A stretch of DNA of 64,000 nt. Source: Christensenella sp. UBA4636 (GTDB taxonomy: Bacteria; Bacillota; Clostridia; Christensenellales; Borkfalkiaceae). Shown here piece by piece: positions 24,803 to 33,030 of the stretch. Below the pieces are notes generated by a model. It saw only the letters and a list, made by a program, of their open reading frames with translations. It was not told where the DNA came from and searched no databases. The position numbers were made by a program, and so were the translations under genes. The stretch is from the NCBI GenBank assembly GCA_002405915.1, contig DHMS01000031.1, positions 6,593-70,592 of the forward strand, read 5' to 3'. Every line of letters starts with the position of its first letter. Position 1 is the stretch's first letter.

Positions 24803-25426
24803 ATGAAAGAGACATCTTGCGGCAGCGTTTTAAACGTTGCTCACGCTTTTATCGCTTCAATTCCGTGCGAATTCGATTACAAAATATCCACTGTTTGGCG
24901 CAATAACGAAATAGCGGCGGTAAAAAGTTCGAAGGTTAAAAGGGAAAAAGCTTTTGCTTGGGCTTTGCTCGAATACGCCGTAAAAAAAGTTTTCGGTAAA
25001 GATATCGAAGAGTTTTCGCCAAAAAAAGACGAGAGCGGAAAAATAATCGCGGATGAAATTTTTATGTCGATTTCGCATAGCGGAAATTACGCGCTTGCGG
25101 TCGTTGCAGAAAAAAAAGTCGGCGGCGATATCGAAGAAAAAAAGGTTAAAGATTTTGCGCGCCTTGTCGAAAAAATCGCAACGGAAAGCGAAAAAAAGCT
25201 TTTTAGCGAAGAAAAAGACAAAAAAACTTGCTTCTATAAGCTTTGGACGGCGAAAGAAGCGGTGTATAAGCAATCAGACGAAAAAGTTTTTGCGCCCGAT
25301 AAAACGGAAGTCGGCGGCAACAATATAGATTATTTTATAACAGAAAACTTCGTTGCGGCTGTTGCCTTCGACGGGAAAACGCAGTTTAATTTTTTACGTT
25401 GCGAAAACGGAAAGTTTTTCGAGTAA
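24803..25426 (+). CDS. 4'-phosphopantetheinyl transferase, Sfp-like
   Basis: A 207-aa enzyme that transfers phosphopantetheine from CoA to a serine of a carrier protein. The middle motif FMSISHSGNYALAVV is followed by VGGDIEE (magnesium-binding Asp/Glu), and the downstream motif LWTAKEAVYK carries the second acidic ligand. Slightly short for Sfp but complete. No carrier protein or synthase gene lies nearby, so it may serve fatty acid synthesis. No clear ribosome site precedes the ATG. It ends one base before the next start. Confidence 0.85.
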   Translation: MKETSCGSVLNVAHAFIASIPCEFDYKISTVWRNNEIAAVKSSKVKREKAFAWALLEYAVKKVFGKDIEEFSPKKDESGKIIADEIFMSISHSGNYALAVVAEKKVGGDIEEKKVKDFARLVEKIATESEKKLFSEEKDKKTCFYKLWTAKEAVYKQSDEKVFAPDKTEVGGNNIDYFITENFVAAVAFDGKTQFNFLRCENGKFFE

Positions 25427-25427
25427 A

Positions 25428-26345
25428 ATGGAAAAGATACTTATTATGAATCGATACGGCTCATTAAAAACGGAAAACCCTTTGGCTACCTATATGACGG
25501 AAAAGGAAAGCGACAGTCTTGTTGTCTTGCGCGAAGACCCGTGTAAATACGTTATGAACGCGCGCGACCTCGGCGGTATGCCCGTAGGGGACGGCAAAAT
25601 GACGAGATTCGGTCGCTTTATTCGTAGCGGCAGACTGTATAAGCTCAAAGAAAAAGGCATTGAGATACTTCGAAAATTAGGCGTTAGCAAGGTCATCGAT
25701 TTGAGAATGGACGAAGAGTGCCGAGAAAAGCCGGACAGCGACGTCGAGGGCATAGAATATATGCGTATTCCGCTCGTCTGCACGGCTACGGCGGGCATAA
25801 CGCACGGCAAAAGTATTGCTAAAATTATGTTCCGCGAAAGCCGCAGAATAAAACACGACTTTAAGGATGTTGACGAATACATGGGCAGCGTGTACGAAAA
25901 CATTTTGTTTTCCGAGGACACGCAAGCGGCTTTGAAAAGGTTTTTCGACGTTATTCTAAGCAACAACGACGGCTGCGTTCTGTTCCATTGCGCCGGCGGA
26001 AAAGACCGCGCGGGGCTTTGCGCAATGCTTATCGAAGGCTTGCTCGGCGTGGGCGAAGAGGCAATTGTTTTCGACTATATGTATTCGCGCAGAGCCGGCA
26101 AAAGAAAACGGCATTGGAGCAAGCTCGGCTTGACCGTTTTGCCCTTTCCGCGCCGTTTCCGCGCCATACTGTTCGGAATGATGAACGCTAAGGAAAGCTA
26201 TATTTTGTACGCCTTAAACGCCATTAAAGAGCGTTACGGCTCAATCGAAAACTACTGCCGCGAAGCCTTAGGCATAACGGACGAGCAGATTAAAGCTTTC
26301 CGTGAGGCAAACCTTGTGGAAGTTCCCTCTTACGCTCAAAATTGA
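25428..26345 (+). CDS. Tyrosine-protein phosphatase (Y_phosphatase3 type)
   Basis: A 305-aa phosphatase of the DSP-like Y_phosphatase3 family. The P-loop HCAGGKDRAG fits the Cys-x5-Arg active site, and the N-terminal NARDLGGMPVGDG and FIRSGRLYKL blocks are typical. Such enzymes act on phosphotyrosine or phosphoinositides in Listeria and relatives. No signal peptide, so presumably cytosolic. The ATG at 25428 follows the preceding stop by one base (TAAAATG), so the gene is probably co-translated with the transferase. Confidence 0.88.
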   Translation: MEKILIMNRYGSLKTENPLATYMTEKESDSLVVLREDPCKYVMNARDLGGMPVGDGKMTRFGRFIRSGRLYKLKEKGIEILRKLGVSKVIDLRMDEECREKPDSDVEGIEYMRIPLVCTATAGITHGKSIAKIMFRESRRIKHDFKDVDEYMGSVYENILFSEDTQAALKRFFDVILSNNDGCVLFHCAGGKDRAGLCAMLIEGLLGVGEEAIVFDYMYSRRAGKRKRHWSKLGLTVLPFPRRFRAILFGMMNAKESYILYALNAIKERYGSIENYCREALGITDEQIKAFREANLVEVPSYAQN

Positions 26346-26361
26346 AAGATTATCGATTACA

Positions 26362-26395
26362 AAACGACGACTTATTTTTCGGTCGCCGTTTTTCT
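26362..26395 (+). terminator. Terminator after the phosphatase gene
   Basis: AAACGACGAC (26362-26371) pairs with GTCGCCGTTT (26382-26391) with one mismatch and is followed by T's. Confidence 0.7.
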
Positions 26396-26449
26396 ATATT
26401 TTCTATACGTCGATTTTTGCCGAAAACGATTGTCGGCGCGGCTTTTCTA

Positions 26450-26546
26450 CTGAAACATTTTGCTTGTTTTGATAAAATCTTTCAGTATAGTGAAACATTT
26501 TGCTTGTTTTAGTAAAATCTTTCAGTATACTGAAACATTTTCTTGA
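26450..26546. repeat. Orphan 40-bp tandem repeat array with palindromic junctions
   Basis: Two full copies and one partial copy start at 26450, 26490 and 26530, exactly 40 bp apart. Each opens with TGAAACATTTT and ends with AAAATCTTTCA. The junctions form TTTCAGTATAGTGAAA (26480-26495) and the perfect palindrome TTTCAGTATACTGAAA (26520-26535). The ACATTTTG block is shared with the arrays at loci 1 and 2. No gene follows in either direction. The rest of the 471-bp gap 26346-26816 holds only the terminator at 26362 and the hairpin at 26631. Confidence 0.85.
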
Positions 26547-26630
26547 CTAAAAAAATTTCAACTTCCGTCGTTCGTCACATAAAGCTAAAAGATTTTCTAT
26601 TGTCGGAAGATTTTTAAATTGAAAGGAAGC

Positions 26631-26656
26631 GGCGACCGCTTGAAAAGGCGGTCGCC
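26631..26656. terminator. GC-rich hairpin downstream of the flotillin gene
   Basis: GGCGACCGC (26631-26639) pairs perfectly with GCGGTCGCC (26648-26656). It lies 160 bp past the flotillin stop and has only short T runs on either side; possible terminator of the minus-strand operon. Confidence 0.5.
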
Positions 26657-26816
26657 GTTTAACGTTGTTACAAAAGTTTCTATTATCGTGCTACAAATTT
26701 TTTTTCATTTGCCGTGCCGAAAAATTATTTTCCGCCGCTTTTATCTACCCGTTTACTTGCCCTTGCAAACGCTCAACTTTTCTAAAAAGTCGCGCTATAA
26801 GGCGATTAAACGGGAG

Positions 26817-28256
26817 TTATTCGCTTTTTTGCTCGGTTGCGGGGGCTTGAGAAGGGGCGGCGGTGGTTTCGGTTTTTGCTTCCTTGGGAGCGACGATTTC
26901 CGGCATGGTAAGCCCTGCCATTTTGAAAACGTCATTCAAAGGGGGGAGCGATTGCAACATTCCCGAAAGGAACGAAGCTGTGGAAGTTTTGCCGTCCTTT
27001 GAGCCGGTGCCGTCCCAAACGGTAACCTTGTCGATTTTGATGTTCTTTATCGCTTCGGCCTGCGTTGCGATTATTTTTTCAATCTTGTCGGTAATCATAA
27101 GGCGAGCGGCTTCGTTGGTGTCGCCGCCGGCGGCTTTGACAACTTCCGCAAGACCTTCCGCCTGAGCCGTTAAAACTTCTTTTACGCCGCGCGCCTGAGC
27201 TTCCATTTTTGCGTAGATTGCGTCCGCTTCACCGCGCGCTTTGCGACGGATTTGCTCGGCTTCCGCTTCGGCTTGAAGTTCTCTTTCTTGCTTTTCTATT
27301 TTAGCTTTGACGATGATGTCGGCTTCCTGCGTGGCGACTTCTCTTTCGGCACGCGCTTCTTCGGCTTCCTTTTCGGCGGAGTAAGCTTCTTGCAAAGCTT
27401 TTGCCGCGTTTATCTTTTCCGCCGATACCGCGCGCTGTTCGGCTTCCGCTTCGGCTTGGCGCAAAAGCGATTTGGAGTTTGCTATCTGAACTTTAGCTTC
27501 GTTTTCGCCTTGGATTGCCACGGAATCGGCGTTGGCTACGTGAATACGCTGTTCTTTTCTTGCGTTGGCTTCGCCGATTGCGCCGGCTCTGTCCGCTTCC
27601 GCAACGGAAATTTTAGCGTCGTTAATGGCTTTTGCGGCGGCTTCCTTACCGAGCGCGACTATGTAGCCCGACTCGTCGGAAATATCCGTTACGTTAACGT
27701 TGATAAGGCGAAGACCTATCTTTTTGAGTTCGCCCTCAACGTTACGGCTTACCGCTTCCAAAAACTTATCTCTGTCGGTATTTATCTCTTCGATATCCAT
27801 CGTCGCGATGACAAGACGGAGCTGACCGAAGATAATGTCCTTTGCAAGTTCCTGTATCTGCGCCATTTTGAGCCTTAAAAGCCTTTCCGCGGCGTTCTGC
27901 ATAATGCCCGGTTCGGTCGAAATGCCTACGGTGAAGATAGAGGGAACGTCGATACGAATGTTCTGACGAGAAAGCGCGCTCTTTAAGTCAACGGAAATGG
28001 AAATAGGCGTTAAGTCGAGAAACTCATACGATTGGAAAAGCGGAACGATGAAGCACACGCCGCCGTGAACGCACTTTGCCGAGCGGTTGGAGCCGTCCTT
28101 ATTAGAGGAAACTTTACCTTGGACTACCATTATTTTGTTCGGCGGGCATTTTTTGAATCTCGTGCAGATAAGCAATAAAACCATTACGAGAATGAGAGGA
28201 ATTACTATGCAGAGGGCGACTATGCCGCCTGCCGAAGCTAACAGATTATTGTACAT
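26817..28256 (-). CDS. floT: Flotillin-like protein (FloT/YuaG type)
   Basis: A 479-aa membrane scaffold. An N-terminal transmembrane segment (about residues 10-32) precedes an SPFH/band 7 domain (about 40-200). Then comes a long Ala/Glu-rich coiled coil (about 210-390) with repeated AEAE-type heptads, the flotillin hallmark. The C-terminal tail is Pro/Thr-rich. Flotillins organise membrane microdomains. It is encoded 63 bp after an NfeD-type gene, like the yuaF-yuaG pair of Bacillus, which supports the assignment. Confidence 0.9.
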   Translation of the reverse strand: MYNNLLASAGGIVALCIVIPLILVMVLLLICTRFKKCPPNKIMVVQGKVSSNKDGSNRSAKCVHGGVCFIVPLFQSYEFLDLTPISISVDLKSALSRQNIRIDVPSIFTVGISTEPGIMQNAAERLLRLKMAQIQELAKDIIFGQLRLVIATMDIEEINTDRDKFLEAVSRNVEGELKKIGLRLINVNVTDISDESGYIVALGKEAAAKAINDAKISVAEADRAGAIGEANARKEQRIHVANADSVAIQGENEAKVQIANSKSLLRQAEAEAEQRAVSAEKINAAKALQEAYSAEKEAEEARAEREVATQEADIIVKAKIEKQERELQAEAEAEQIRRKARGEADAIYAKMEAQARGVKEVLTAQAEGLAEVVKAAGGDTNEAARLMITDKIEKIIATQAEAIKNIKIDKVTVWDGTGSKDGKTSTASFLSGMLQSLPPLNDVFKMAGLTMPEIVAPKEAKTETTAAPSQAPATEQKSE

Positions 28257-28319
28257 GTTCTACTCCTTTTATTTTTTTATTGTTTTCGGTTTGAACGATT
28301 TTATAATCCCCGAGAAACT

Positions 28320-28916
28320 TTACAATTTCTCAACGAGATATTCGTCGCCGATAACCGAAATAATTTTGACTTTCGCGCCCGTGGGGATAGGCGAGTCTCC
28401 GCTCTGGATTGCGGACTTTTCTATGTATCTTTCGGAAACGTTGAGCGTAACTTTGCCGCTGCCGGTGTTCTTGGGCGGAATGGTTAAGTATACTTCCGCG
28501 ATTTTGCCGACCGCTTCGTTATAGTTTATGTTGCCGTTCGATTGAAGCCCCGTGAGCCATTTCATTAAGAATGCCATGCCGACGAGCGCGGCGGTACCCG
28601 CGACGAGGGATACGACGATTGCAAGCGGCAAGTTGTTGTCCGCAAACGTGTAGCCGATCCAGCCGCCTATCGCAAAGAAGGCGACTAAGCCTCTTACCGA
28701 AAAGAGCGTTATGCCCGGGTCGTTGTCGAGTATTCCGTCGCCGTCGGCGTCACTGCCCGCGTCGGGACAATCGACGTCCGTATCCGCGTCAACGTCGCCG
28801 CCGCCCGAGCCGAAGCCGACGAGCAGAAGAATTATCTGCACGACGAGCAGTACCGTTGCGGGGCAAGCTATGCAAAAATAAATTTTTTGCGCAAGGTTAA
28901 GTGTTTCCCACCACAT
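28320..28916 (-). CDS. NfeD-family membrane protein (YuaF-like)
   Basis: A 198-aa protein with an N-terminal transmembrane segment (about 10-33), an Asp-rich linker (about 38-67, containing DADGDGILDND), two to three further membrane segments (about 70-118), and a C-terminal OB-fold NfeD domain ending in GDEYLVEKL. It probably anchors or controls the flotillin. The Asp-rich linker has a DxDxDG calcium-loop look. First gene of the operon, with a consensus promoter 140 bp upstream. Confidence 0.85.
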   Translation of the reverse strand: MWWETLNLAQKIYFCIACPATVLLVVQIILLLVGFGSGGGDVDADTDVDCPDAGSDADGDGILDNDPGITLFSVRGLVAFFAIGGWIGYTFADNNLPLAIVVSLVAGTAALVGMAFLMKWLTGLQSNGNINYNEAVGKIAEVYLTIPPKNTGSGKVTLNVSERYIEKSAIQSGDSPIPTGAKVKIISVIGDEYLVEKL

Positions 28917-29056
28917 TTTTGTTACTCCTTTTTTAGGCGTTCGTGCGTTTTGTATGCTTTGCTAAAAAAGAAAAGTCGGATTTAACGCATTCAGCCCTAA
29001 ATTTTACATTTTATTGTATTATTCCATTTTGAACGATACATTATAATGTTTATTTT

Positions 29057-29085
29057 AGTATACCATAATATTATTATATCGTCAA
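29057..29085 (-). promoter_or_regulatory. SigA promoter of the NfeD-flotillin operon
   Basis: On the minus strand TTGACG (complement of 29080-29085), 17 bp, TATACT (complement of 29057-29062) with a TGG extension. It lies back to back with the promoter of the FAD oxidoreductase gene. The remaining leader down to 28917 shows nothing recognisable. Confidence 0.8.
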
Positions 29086-29088
29086 ACG

Positions 29089-29118
29089 TTTGCAAGATTA
29101 TTTTTTTTGTGATAAAAT
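29089..29118 (+). promoter_or_regulatory. Extended -10 promoter of the FAD oxidoreductase gene
   Basis: TTTGCA (29089-29094), 18 bp, TGA-TAAAAT (-10 at 29113-29118). The leader of about 150 nt contains a CACGCGCGGG region but no clear riboswitch. Confidence 0.7.
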
Positions 29119-29273
29119 AATCAAGCGATAAAACGCGCGAAATTTTTTCCCACGCGCGGGGAACCCGCTAATTTTCCGTCATTGATAGCTTTATATAAAA
29201 ATCGTAAAGCGTTGAAAACGGCGGAGCTTAGCAAAAACGGCGGTAAGAAAAACCGCAAACGGAGGATAACGAT

Positions 29274-30668
29274 ATGAAAAAATACGACGTGGTTGTAATC
29301 GGCGCGGGTCCGAGCGGAATTTTCTGCGCGTACGAATTGAAAACCAAACGCCCCGACCTCAACGTTTTAATAGTTGAAAAGGGCAGAATACTTGAAAAAC
29401 GTCAATGCCCCAAACGCTTTACGGGTGTGTGCGCGGGTTGCAAACCTTGCTCCATTACGACGGGCTTTGCGGGCGCGGGCGCATTTTCCGACGGCAAACT
29501 TTCTTTAAGCCCGGACGTAGGCGGCAACCTTCAACAGATTTTAGGATACGACAAGGCGTGCGAACTCATCAAGCGTTCGGACGATATTTATCTTAAATTC
29601 GGTGCGGACACCTTCGTTTACGGCGTCGATAAAGAAGCCGAAATTCGCGAAATCCGCAAAAAGGCGATAGGCGCGAACCTTAAGCTTATCGAATGTCCTA
29701 TCCGCCACCTCGGCACCGAAGAGGGCTACAAAATTTATTTGAGACTCGAACACCATTTGCAAGAACTCGGCGTAGATATGATTTTCAACACTATGGTCAC
29801 CGATATTCTCATAGAGGACAACAAGGTTAAAGGCGTGGTTACCGACAAGGGCGAAACGTACTTAGCCGATTACGTCGTGGCGGGCATCGGCAGAGAGGGC
29901 GCGGAATGGCTGTGCAACATCTGCCGTAAGCATGACGTAAAAACGACGGTCGGCACCGTCGATATCGGCGTGAGGGTCGAACTCCGCGACGAGGTTATGG
30001 AATATCTCAACAACAATCTTTACGAGGCAAAACTCGTTTATTACGCCCCGACTTTCGACGATAAGGTAAGAACTTTCTGCACCAACCCGTCGGGCGAAGT
30101 CGCAACGGAATATTACGAAAACGGTCTTGCGGTTGTCAACGGTCACGCTTATAAGAGCAAAGAATTCAAAACGCACAACACTAACTTCGCCGTTCTCGTG
30201 TCCAAAAACTTCACAAAACCCTTTAAGACACCGATTGAATACGGCAAAAAGATTGCGGAACTTTCCAACATGCTCTGCGACGGCAAAATTCTCGTTCAAC
30301 GCTTCGGCGACTTTAAGCGCGGAAGAAGAACGACCGAAGAACGCCTTTGCCGCAACAACATAGTTCCGACCTTAAAGGACGCGGTCCCCGGCGATTTGTC
30401 GCTCGTTTTGCCGCACAGAATTATGGTCGATATCATCGAAATGCTTTACGCTCTCGATAAAGTTTCCCCGGGCGTTGCAAGCGACGAAACGCTTCTTTAC
30501 GGCGTAGAAGTCAAGTTCTACTCCAACTCCGTAGTCGTCGACAAGTCGTTTGAAACGAGCGTTAAAGGGCTTTATTCGATAGGCGACGGCGCTTCCGTCA
30601 CGAGGGGCTTGCAGCAAGCGAGCGCGAACGGTCTTAGCGTTGCCGACAGCATTATGGAAAAAATCTAA
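29274..30668 (+). CDS. FAD-dependent dehydrogenase, COG2509 type
   Basis: A 464-aa flavoprotein. The N-terminal dinucleotide fold has VVVIGAGPSGIFCAYEL (residues 5-21) with an acidic residue at the end of the second strand (VEKG). A cysteine-bearing segment CPKRFTGVCAGCKPC follows, then FAGAGAFSDGKLSL. The C-terminal FAD block is GLYSIGDGASVTRGLQQASANG. The family is widespread in anaerobes and annotated only as an uncharacterised FAD-dependent dehydrogenase; the substrate is unknown. The four cysteines at about 45-61 could bind a metal. CGGAGG precedes the start. Confidence 0.85.
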   Translation: MKKYDVVVIGAGPSGIFCAYELKTKRPDLNVLIVEKGRILEKRQCPKRFTGVCAGCKPCSITTGFAGAGAFSDGKLSLSPDVGGNLQQILGYDKACELIKRSDDIYLKFGADTFVYGVDKEAEIREIRKKAIGANLKLIECPIRHLGTEEGYKIYLRLEHHLQELGVDMIFNTMVTDILIEDNKVKGVVTDKGETYLADYVVAGIGREGAEWLCNICRKHDVKTTVGTVDIGVRVELRDEVMEYLNNNLYEAKLVYYAPTFDDKVRTFCTNPSGEVATEYYENGLAVVNGHAYKSKEFKTHNTNFAVLVSKNFTKPFKTPIEYGKKIAELSNMLCDGKILVQRFGDFKRGRRTTEERLCRNNIVPTLKDAVPGDLSLVLPHRIMVDIIEMLYALDKVSPGVASDETLLYGVEVKFYSNSVVVDKSFETSVKGLYSIGDGASVTRGLQQASANGLSVADSIMEKI

Positions 30669-30690
30669 TCTAAATATATATTATGAAATC

Positions 30691-30730
30691 AAGCCGTTTG
30701 CCCGTGAGTATGCCCGCAAGCGGCTTTTTG
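30691..30730 (+). terminator. Terminator after the FAD oxidoreductase gene
   Basis: AAGCCGTTTGC (30691-30701) pairs with GCAAGCGGCTT (30716-30726), followed by TTT. Confidence 0.85.
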
Positions 30731-30816
30731 GTTGCTTGATTTGCCGAGAAAACAAGTCTTTTGATTGCAATGCGAACGTTTGTTTAAAATTTTTAATAAA
30801 TTATGGGACTTAGCTC

Positions 30817-30844
30817 TTGACAAATGAAATTTTTGTGGTACAAT
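30817..30844 (+). promoter_or_regulatory. Promoter of the DUF6883 toxin-like locus
   Basis: TTGACA (30817-30822), 16 bp, TACAAT (30839-30844). A second TATAAT at 30844-30849 is spaced 21 bp and is less likely. Confidence 0.65.
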
Positions 30845-30882
30845 ATAATCGGTCGAATTTGACTAAGGAGTAAAAGAGTATC

Positions 30883-31494
30883 ATGAAAGTACAAACGGTA
30901 AGCTTTGAGCAAGCCGGCGTTCTCGCTAAGCAATTTTTCGAGTCGCCGCAATGGGGTAGGTTTGTTCACGAAGGAACAAAGCCTGCTTATACTAACAGAG
31001 AAAAGCAAGAAAACGTAGAATGGGCTAAGGTTAATAACAATAAGCACTGTGCGGTATGTTTGAATATGAACGGTTGTTGTTTGCCCGTTGACGTAATAGA
31101 AAACAAAATGAAATTCCCGTTTCATGAAAACTGTCACTGTTACGTAGTGCCTGCGAATAATTTAGAGATAACGGCGGAAAGCCCGTTGCCAAAGTTTGAA
31201 GGATATGTTTTTAATCCCGAATATATGCATAACGGGAAAAATGAGTTGTTTTGGGAATGGGGTTTCGTTAAAGAAGATTCTGCTTCATTGTGTGCAGAAT
31301 TAGCAAATCAAGCTCAAAAATCATATGCTGATGTTGATTTTAAACTCGGTAAACTTGATGCTTACGGGCAACGTATAGATATAAGAGTTAAATTACAAAG
31401 AAGAAATAAATTCGAAGAAGTTTCTTTTATTTCGGGATGGATGCTTTATCCCGACGGGAAAATAATTTTAGCAACACCATATGGAGGAAAGTAA
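30883..31494 (+). CDS. Putative toxin: phage Mu F-like segment plus DUF6883-like C-terminus
   Basis: A 203-aa protein without signal peptide. Residues about 60-90 read C-AVC-LNMNG...FPFHENCHCY, the Cys/His pattern of phage Mu F-type head proteins that also occurs in toxins. The last 95 residues (FNPEYM...FFWEWGF-like, YGQRIDIRVKL, SGWMLYPDGKIILATPY) resemble DUF6883, a domain known from polymorphic toxins. The activity of that domain is not established to my knowledge. The immediate downstream tandem genes look like its immunity partners. AAGGAG precedes the ATG. It is an isolated module: no secretion or RHS domains are seen. Confidence 0.65.
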   Translation: MKVQTVSFEQAGVLAKQFFESPQWGRFVHEGTKPAYTNREKQENVEWAKVNNNKHCAVCLNMNGCCLPVDVIENKMKFPFHENCHCYVVPANNLEITAESPLPKFEGYVFNPEYMHNGKNELFWEWGFVKEDSASLCAELANQAQKSYADVDFKLGKLDAYGQRIDIRVKLQRRNKFEEVSFISGWMLYPDGKIILATPYGGK

Positions 31495-31496
31495 AA

Positions 31497-31991
31497 ATGA
31501 AACACATGGATATTGTTGAACTGCTTATCGATAAAGACGAATATAAAACGAAAGGCGTGCAAAAGGGCATGCGTGGTAGAATAACCGATTGCAATGTTCC
31601 TAAAGAAAACAAAAGATTTGTTTTCTTTGTACTTGGCAAAGAGAATAATCGCTTTGTGGTTACGGCTTTATATATTCAAGAAAGCGATTTGAAAATTGTG
31701 GACGAATGGACGTATTTAGACGGTAAAAAAGTCGTTTTACCGTTTAACGAATATGCAAGGGTTGTTATGACCGAAGAAAAAGAAAAATATACCGTTGACG
31801 GCGTGCATAAAGGTTTTGACGGGTGGATATGTGACCCGCGAAGAATTGAAAATTCAAGACTTATATGTTTTGACAACGTTGATTTCAGCCCGTTTCCTAT
31901 AATTGCCGTAAAAGAGCGCGACATGGAAGTCGTAATTCCTGCAAAAGAGGACCTTATCGACTATGAAGAATGGAGCAAAAAAGATAAGTAA
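31497..31991 (+). CDS. SH3-like tandem-domain protein, copy 1 (putative immunity, DUF4926-like)
   Basis: A 164-aa protein made of two related halves: MDIVELLIDKDEY...GVQKGMRGRITD (about 3-65) and EYARVVMTEEKEKY...GVHKGFDGWICD (about 85-150). Both fit a small SH3-like barrel as in DUF4926, which is commonly found beside DUF6883. It starts 2 bp after the toxin stop (TAAAAATG) with a GGAGG inside the toxin gene. First of four tandem copies; the binding role is inferred from position. Confidence 0.7.
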   Translation: MKHMDIVELLIDKDEYKTKGVQKGMRGRITDCNVPKENKRFVFFVLGKENNRFVVTALYIQESDLKIVDEWTYLDGKKVVLPFNEYARVVMTEEKEKYTVDGVHKGFDGWICDPRRIENSRLICFDNVDFSPFPIIAVKERDMEVVIPAKEDLIDYEEWSKKDK

Positions 31992-31993
31992 AA

Positions 31994-32536
31994 ATGAAAA
32001 GAATGGATATTGTTGAACTGCTTGTAGATAGAGGCGAATACCTTAAAGACGGTGTTTGTAAAGGTATGCGCGGGCGCATAACCGATATGGGGGTGCATGC
32101 CGACGGTACGAGATTAGTGTATTTTGTGTCGAAAACTTCCAACGGACGGTTTAAAGAAGCGGGGGTAAGAATTCCCGAAAGCGAATTGAAAGTCGTGGAC
32201 GAATTAACTTATTTAAACATCGAAAAGATAATATTGCCGTTTGAAGAATATGCGCGTGTAATGGTTACCGTTGAAAAAGACAAGTATGCCGACGAAGGCG
32301 TGCATAAAGGCGAAATAGGCTGGATATGCGACCCGAGAAGAATAGAAAATTCGCGGCTTGTATGTTTTGATTTTGTGCAGTCGTCGAAATATCCTATAAT
32401 TTCGGTAAAAGAGCGCGATATGGAAGTTATCGTTCTTGCTCCCGAAGACGCGCCGGATGACGATATTTCTATCGTTGCGAAAAGGGTAGACGGGAAAACC
32501 GTCGTTACAAAGGAACATAAGGAAAGCCTAAAGTAA
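31994..32536 (+). CDS. SH3-like tandem-domain protein, copy 2 (putative immunity)
   Basis: A 180-aa paralogue of the preceding gene, again with two halves (MDIVELLVDRGEYLKDGVCK and DEGVHKGEIGWICDPRR). It is the most divergent of the four and has an extra hydrophilic tail of about 25 residues (ISIVAKRVDGKTVVTKEHKE). It starts 2 bp after copy 1 at the same TAAAAATG junction. Confidence 0.7.
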   Translation: MKRMDIVELLVDRGEYLKDGVCKGMRGRITDMGVHADGTRLVYFVSKTSNGRFKEAGVRIPESELKVVDELTYLNIEKIILPFEEYARVMVTVEKDKYADEGVHKGEIGWICDPRRIENSRLVCFDFVQSSKYPIISVKERDMEVIVLAPEDAPDDDISIVAKRVDGKTVVTKEHKESLK

Positions 32537-32538
32537 AA

Positions 32539-33028
32539 ATGAAATACTTAGATATTGTGGAACTTCTTGTCGATAAAGACGAATATAGAGCGAAAGGCGT
32601 GCAAAAGGGCATGCGTGGCAGAATAACTTATGATGAAGAGCGAGAAAAATTTATTACCGTATATTTCGTCTTGAATATCGAAGAGAACTGCGTTTGTGGA
32701 AGTGCATTGGATATTCCGGAAAATGAATTAAAAGTCGTAGAGAAATTAACTTTTTTAAACGGTGAAAAAATTGTTTTACCCTTTAACGAATACGCAAGGG
32801 TCGATGACCGAAGAAAAAGAAAAATATACCGATGACGGCGTGCATAAAGGCTTTGACGGGTGGATATGCGATCCAAGGAGAATTGAAAATTCAAGACTAA
32901 TATGTTTTGATAACGTTGATTTCAGCCCGTTCCCTATAATTTCGGTAAAAGAGCGCGACATGGAAGTCGTAATTCCTTCCCCTTACGACCTTATCGACTA
33001 TGAAGAATGGAGTAAAAAGGGAAAGTAA
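32539..33028 (+). pseudogene. SH3-like tandem-domain gene, copy 3, frameshifted
   Basis: The first half (MKYLDIVELLVDKDEYRAKG to the FNEYAR segment) is intact in one frame and the second half (MTEEKEKYTDDGVHKGFDGW onward) continues in another. Alignment with copy 4 places a 2-nt deletion near 32803-32804: copy 4 reads GATCGTTATGACC where copy 3 reads GGTCGATGACC. The truncated product would be 98 residues, keeping only the first domain. Junctions with copies 2 and 4 are the same TAAAAATG. An assembly error cannot be excluded. Confidence 0.75.
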
Positions 33029-33030
33029 AA

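Noticed and set aside
26619..27002. Plus-strand frame of 127 codons overlapping the flotillin gene end
   Set aside because: It is antisense to well-supported flotillin coding sequence, begins in a terminator-like hairpin and shows no family similarity.
27252..27878. Long plus-strand frame of 208 codons opposite the flotillin coiled coil
   Set aside because: Phe-rich translation typical of the antisense of Glu/Ala/Lys repeats; the minus strand is clearly coding.
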